DNA of 5,817 nt, taken from positions 1 through 5,817 of the forward strand of contig JAEDNR010000099.1 in NCBI GenBank assembly GCA_016302405.1, read 5' to 3'. Both the position numbers and the translations under genes were made by a program. The notes under the pieces were generated by a model. That model made no database searches and was not told the origin of the DNA. It worked only from the letters and a program-made list of their open reading frames with translations. Position 1 is the first letter of the stretch; each line of letters starts with the position of its first letter. Below, one piece after another: positions 4,219-5,817 of this stretch. This stretch comes from Oscillospiraceae bacterium. Lineage in GTDB: Bacteria; Bacillota; Clostridia; Oscillospirales; Oscillospiraceae.

Positions 4219-5709
4219 TCATGCCCGGTGTCCGCCGATCTGGGCGTTCCTTGCCAGGGTGGTGGCCCCTTCCTCCAGATCCATCCCCCGCAGAATCGCG
4301 TTTTTCCCGAACCGGCGCTTGATGCCCAGCATGGCCTGCTGCCGCCGTTTTTCCCGGGCCAGGCTTTCTTCCTCAAGCTGCTGGGCCTCCATGTCCGCGA
4401 ACAGATTCAGCTGTGGGCAGGGATCCGCCGCCTCTTCCTCGGGAATCAGACCGCAGCCGATGGTCAGCCGCCGGATGAGAAGCTCCCGGTCCGTGATCCC
4501 GGCGTACAGCTCCATTACCGCCTGGGTAATGAGCCGGGTGGAGGCGGTCTTCCTGGGGAGATTCACAGTGCCGTGGGCAGGCTTCGGAATCCTGCGTCCA
4601 TAGTGATCTACGGTCACCGGGCCCCGGTAGCCGGAATTCCCCGCCAGACTTTCCGTATCGTAGCCCACGGTGACGGTGAGCTGTCCGGTGACCATGCCCC
4701 GCTCCACCAGGGTCAGGGACAGGCTGTCCGCCATCTCCCGGAGCACCAGCCCCGCCTTTTCCCAGGTATAGGGGCAGGTGAGGACCTGACCGGAGCTGAT
4801 GCTGTTGTTTTCCGGGCGGTAGGCCTTGATGTCCGCCATGGTGCAGGGCTCCACCCCCCAGGCGTGATCAATGAGCAGCTCCGCGTTTACCCCGAACAGC
4901 CGGTACAATAGATCCTCGTTCTGGCACTCCCCCGGCCTGCCCAGGGAGCACCGGGCCACATCCCCCATGGTGTACATGCCGTACCGGGCAAGCCGCCGCT
5001 GGGTTCCGCCGCCCACCCGCCAGAAGTCCGTCAGGGGCTGATGGTCCCACAGAAGCTGCCGGTAGGTCATTTCGTCCAGGACGGCCATCCGCACACCGCT
5101 TTCGTCCGGGGGCATTTTTTTCGCCACAATGTCCATGGCCACCTTGCACAGGTACAGGTTGGTGCCGATCCCGGCGGTGGCGGTAATGCCGGTTTCCCGG
5201 AAGACCTCCCGGATCAGCATGCGGGCAAAGCCCGGGCCGTCCACACCGTAGGTGCGTAAATAAGGCGTAGCATCGATGAACACCTCGTCGATGGAGTAGA
5301 CGTGAATGTCCTCGGGGGCGACGTATCGGAGATAGATGCCATAGATTTTGGCGCTGGTCTGCATATACAGGGCCATCCTGGGGGGTGCTGCCAGATAATC
5401 CAGTTCCAGAGATGGATTCGCCCGGAGGGCCTCCGCGTCCGTGGATTTCCCGGTGAGGGTTCTCCCCGGGGCCAGGAGACGGCGCTGGGCGTTGACCTCC
5501 GACACCTTCTGCACCACCTCAAAGAGCCTGGCCCGCCCGGGAACGCCGTAGGCTTTCAGGGCGGGGGTCACCGCGAGACAGATGGTTTTCTCCGTCCGGC
5601 TGGCATCGGCCACCACAAGATGGGTGGTCAGAGGGTCCAGCCCCCGCTCCACGCACTCCACGGAGGCATAAAAGGATTTTAAATCAATGGCTACATAGGT
5701 TCTTTCCAT
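4219..5709 (-). CDS. Y-family translesion DNA polymerase, UvrX-like
   Basis: A 496-residue lesion-bypass polymerase of the Y family (DinB/UmuC/ImuB superfamily), closest in appearance to the Firmicute UvrX/YqjW type. Palm motif I is IDLKSFYASVECVERGLDP (8-26), with metal ligand D9 and likely steric-gate aromatic Y14. Motif III is SIDEVFID (139-146), with catalytic D141 and E142. TAGIGTNLYLCKVAMD (178-193) is the conserved palm region, and 228-255 resembles the helix-hairpin-helix thumb. The little-finger domain follows (about 300-420). PQLNLF at 432-437 fits the beta-clamp pentapeptide consensus QLxLF. The tail FGKNAILRGMDLEEGATT (467-484) and IGGHRA end are, from memory, typical of this subgroup. 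All catalytic residues are present, so an active enzyme is expected. AGGGGG (5716-5721) is 6 bases before the ATG. I could not identify a convincing promoter or LexA box in the 108 bases available upstream. Confidence 0.94.
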   Translation of the reverse strand: MERTYVAIDLKSFYASVECVERGLDPLTTHLVVADASRTEKTICLAVTPALKAYGVPGRARLFEVVQKVSEVNAQRRLLAPGRTLTGKSTDAEALRANPSLELDYLAAPPRMALYMQTSAKIYGIYLRYVAPEDIHVYSIDEVFIDATPYLRTYGVDGPGFARMLIREVFRETGITATAGIGTNLYLCKVAMDIVAKKMPPDESGVRMAVLDEMTYRQLLWDHQPLTDFWRVGGGTQRRLARYGMYTMGDVARCSLGRPGECQNEDLLYRLFGVNAELLIDHAWGVEPCTMADIKAYRPENNSISSGQVLTCPYTWEKAGLVLREMADSLSLTLVERGMVTGQLTVTVGYDTESLAGNSGYRGPVTVDHYGRRIPKPAHGTVNLPRKTASTRLITQAVMELYAGITDRELLIRRLTIGCGLIPEEEAADPCPQLNLFADMEAQQLEEESLAREKRRQQAMLGIKRRFGKNAILRGMDLEEGATTLARNAQIGGHRA

Positions 5710-5731
5710 AGAGCGCCCCCTGGTAACTGTA

Positions 5732-5750
5732 TGGTATGCTTATCGTATCA
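5732..5750. promoter_or_regulatory. Dyad upstream of the polymerase gene, possible operator
   Basis: TGGTATG and CGTATCA form a 7-bp inverted repeat (two G-T pairs) around CTTAT, 22 bp before the polymerase ATG. Its position is suitable for a repressor site, but it does not match a LexA consensus known to me. This is a weak call. Confidence 0.3.
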
Positions 5751-5756
5751 GCGCGG

Positions 5757-5770
5757 AAAATTGGAATTTG
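5757..5770. repeat. Short palindrome AAATT-GG-AATTT, possible edge of another repeat element
   Basis: AAAATTGGAATTTG matches the palindromic edges of the second repeat cluster (2570-2583 and, inverted, 2885-2898). It may mark the border of a further element that continues past the window end. The remaining bases to 5817 show no gene. Confidence 0.45.
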
Positions 5771-5817
5771 TAGGGCTGTTTGGGCAGTGGCGAGCGGTGC
5801 CGATGCGGTACACGTCC

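Noticed and set aside
493..5817. GGACGTGTACCG at 493-504 matches, inverted, the last 12 bases of the window
   Set aside because: A 12-base match is expected about once or twice by chance in a window of this size, and the flanks do not extend it.

Overview
The window looks like a gut-type Firmicute (class Clostridia), most likely in or near the Oscillospiraceae/Ruminococcaceae. This is inferred from AGGAGG-type ribosome binding sites, TTGACA/TATAAT promoters with 17-bp spacers, a sortase-anchored surface protein with InlB-type B repeats, and a YolD-like protein near a UvrX-like Y-family DNA polymerase. No genus is claimed.

Layout. Bases 1-430 are a dense cluster of palindromic dispersed repeats. 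Bases 431-755 are AT-rich and I see no gene there. A strong sigma-A-type promoter (756-784) then drives a single-gene unit on the plus strand: a 516-residue secreted, repeat-containing, cell-wall-anchored protein (873-2423), closed by a strong intrinsic terminator (2446-2478). A second repeat cluster (2570-2898) follows. It carries a near-copy of bases 1-230, so the surface-protein gene sits between two long direct repeats about 2.64 kb apart. The rest of the window is on the minus strand. Read in the direction of transcription it holds a UvrX-like Y-family translesion polymerase (5709 to 4219), a third repeat cluster (4205 to 3991), a near-consensus promoter (3965-3937), a YolD-like protein (3914 to 3504), and, after only 3 bp, a YgjP/DUF45-type zinc metallopeptidase (3500 to 2934).

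How the parts may work together. The polymerase and YolD-like protein fit the Gram-positive translesion module, in which YolD has been proposed to replace UmuD. The metallopeptidase is tightly coupled to yolD and is the unexpected partner. The surface protein is independently transcribed, with strong expression signals at both ends.

The most noteworthy structure is the repeat family. Units have outer arms ATTGC/GCAAT or ATTCC/GGAAT and inner arms starting ACCAG/CTGGT. Several units differ in sequence while keeping the pairing, which is a compensatory pattern. Most long open frames antisense to the genes, and those running through the repeats, are judged spurious.
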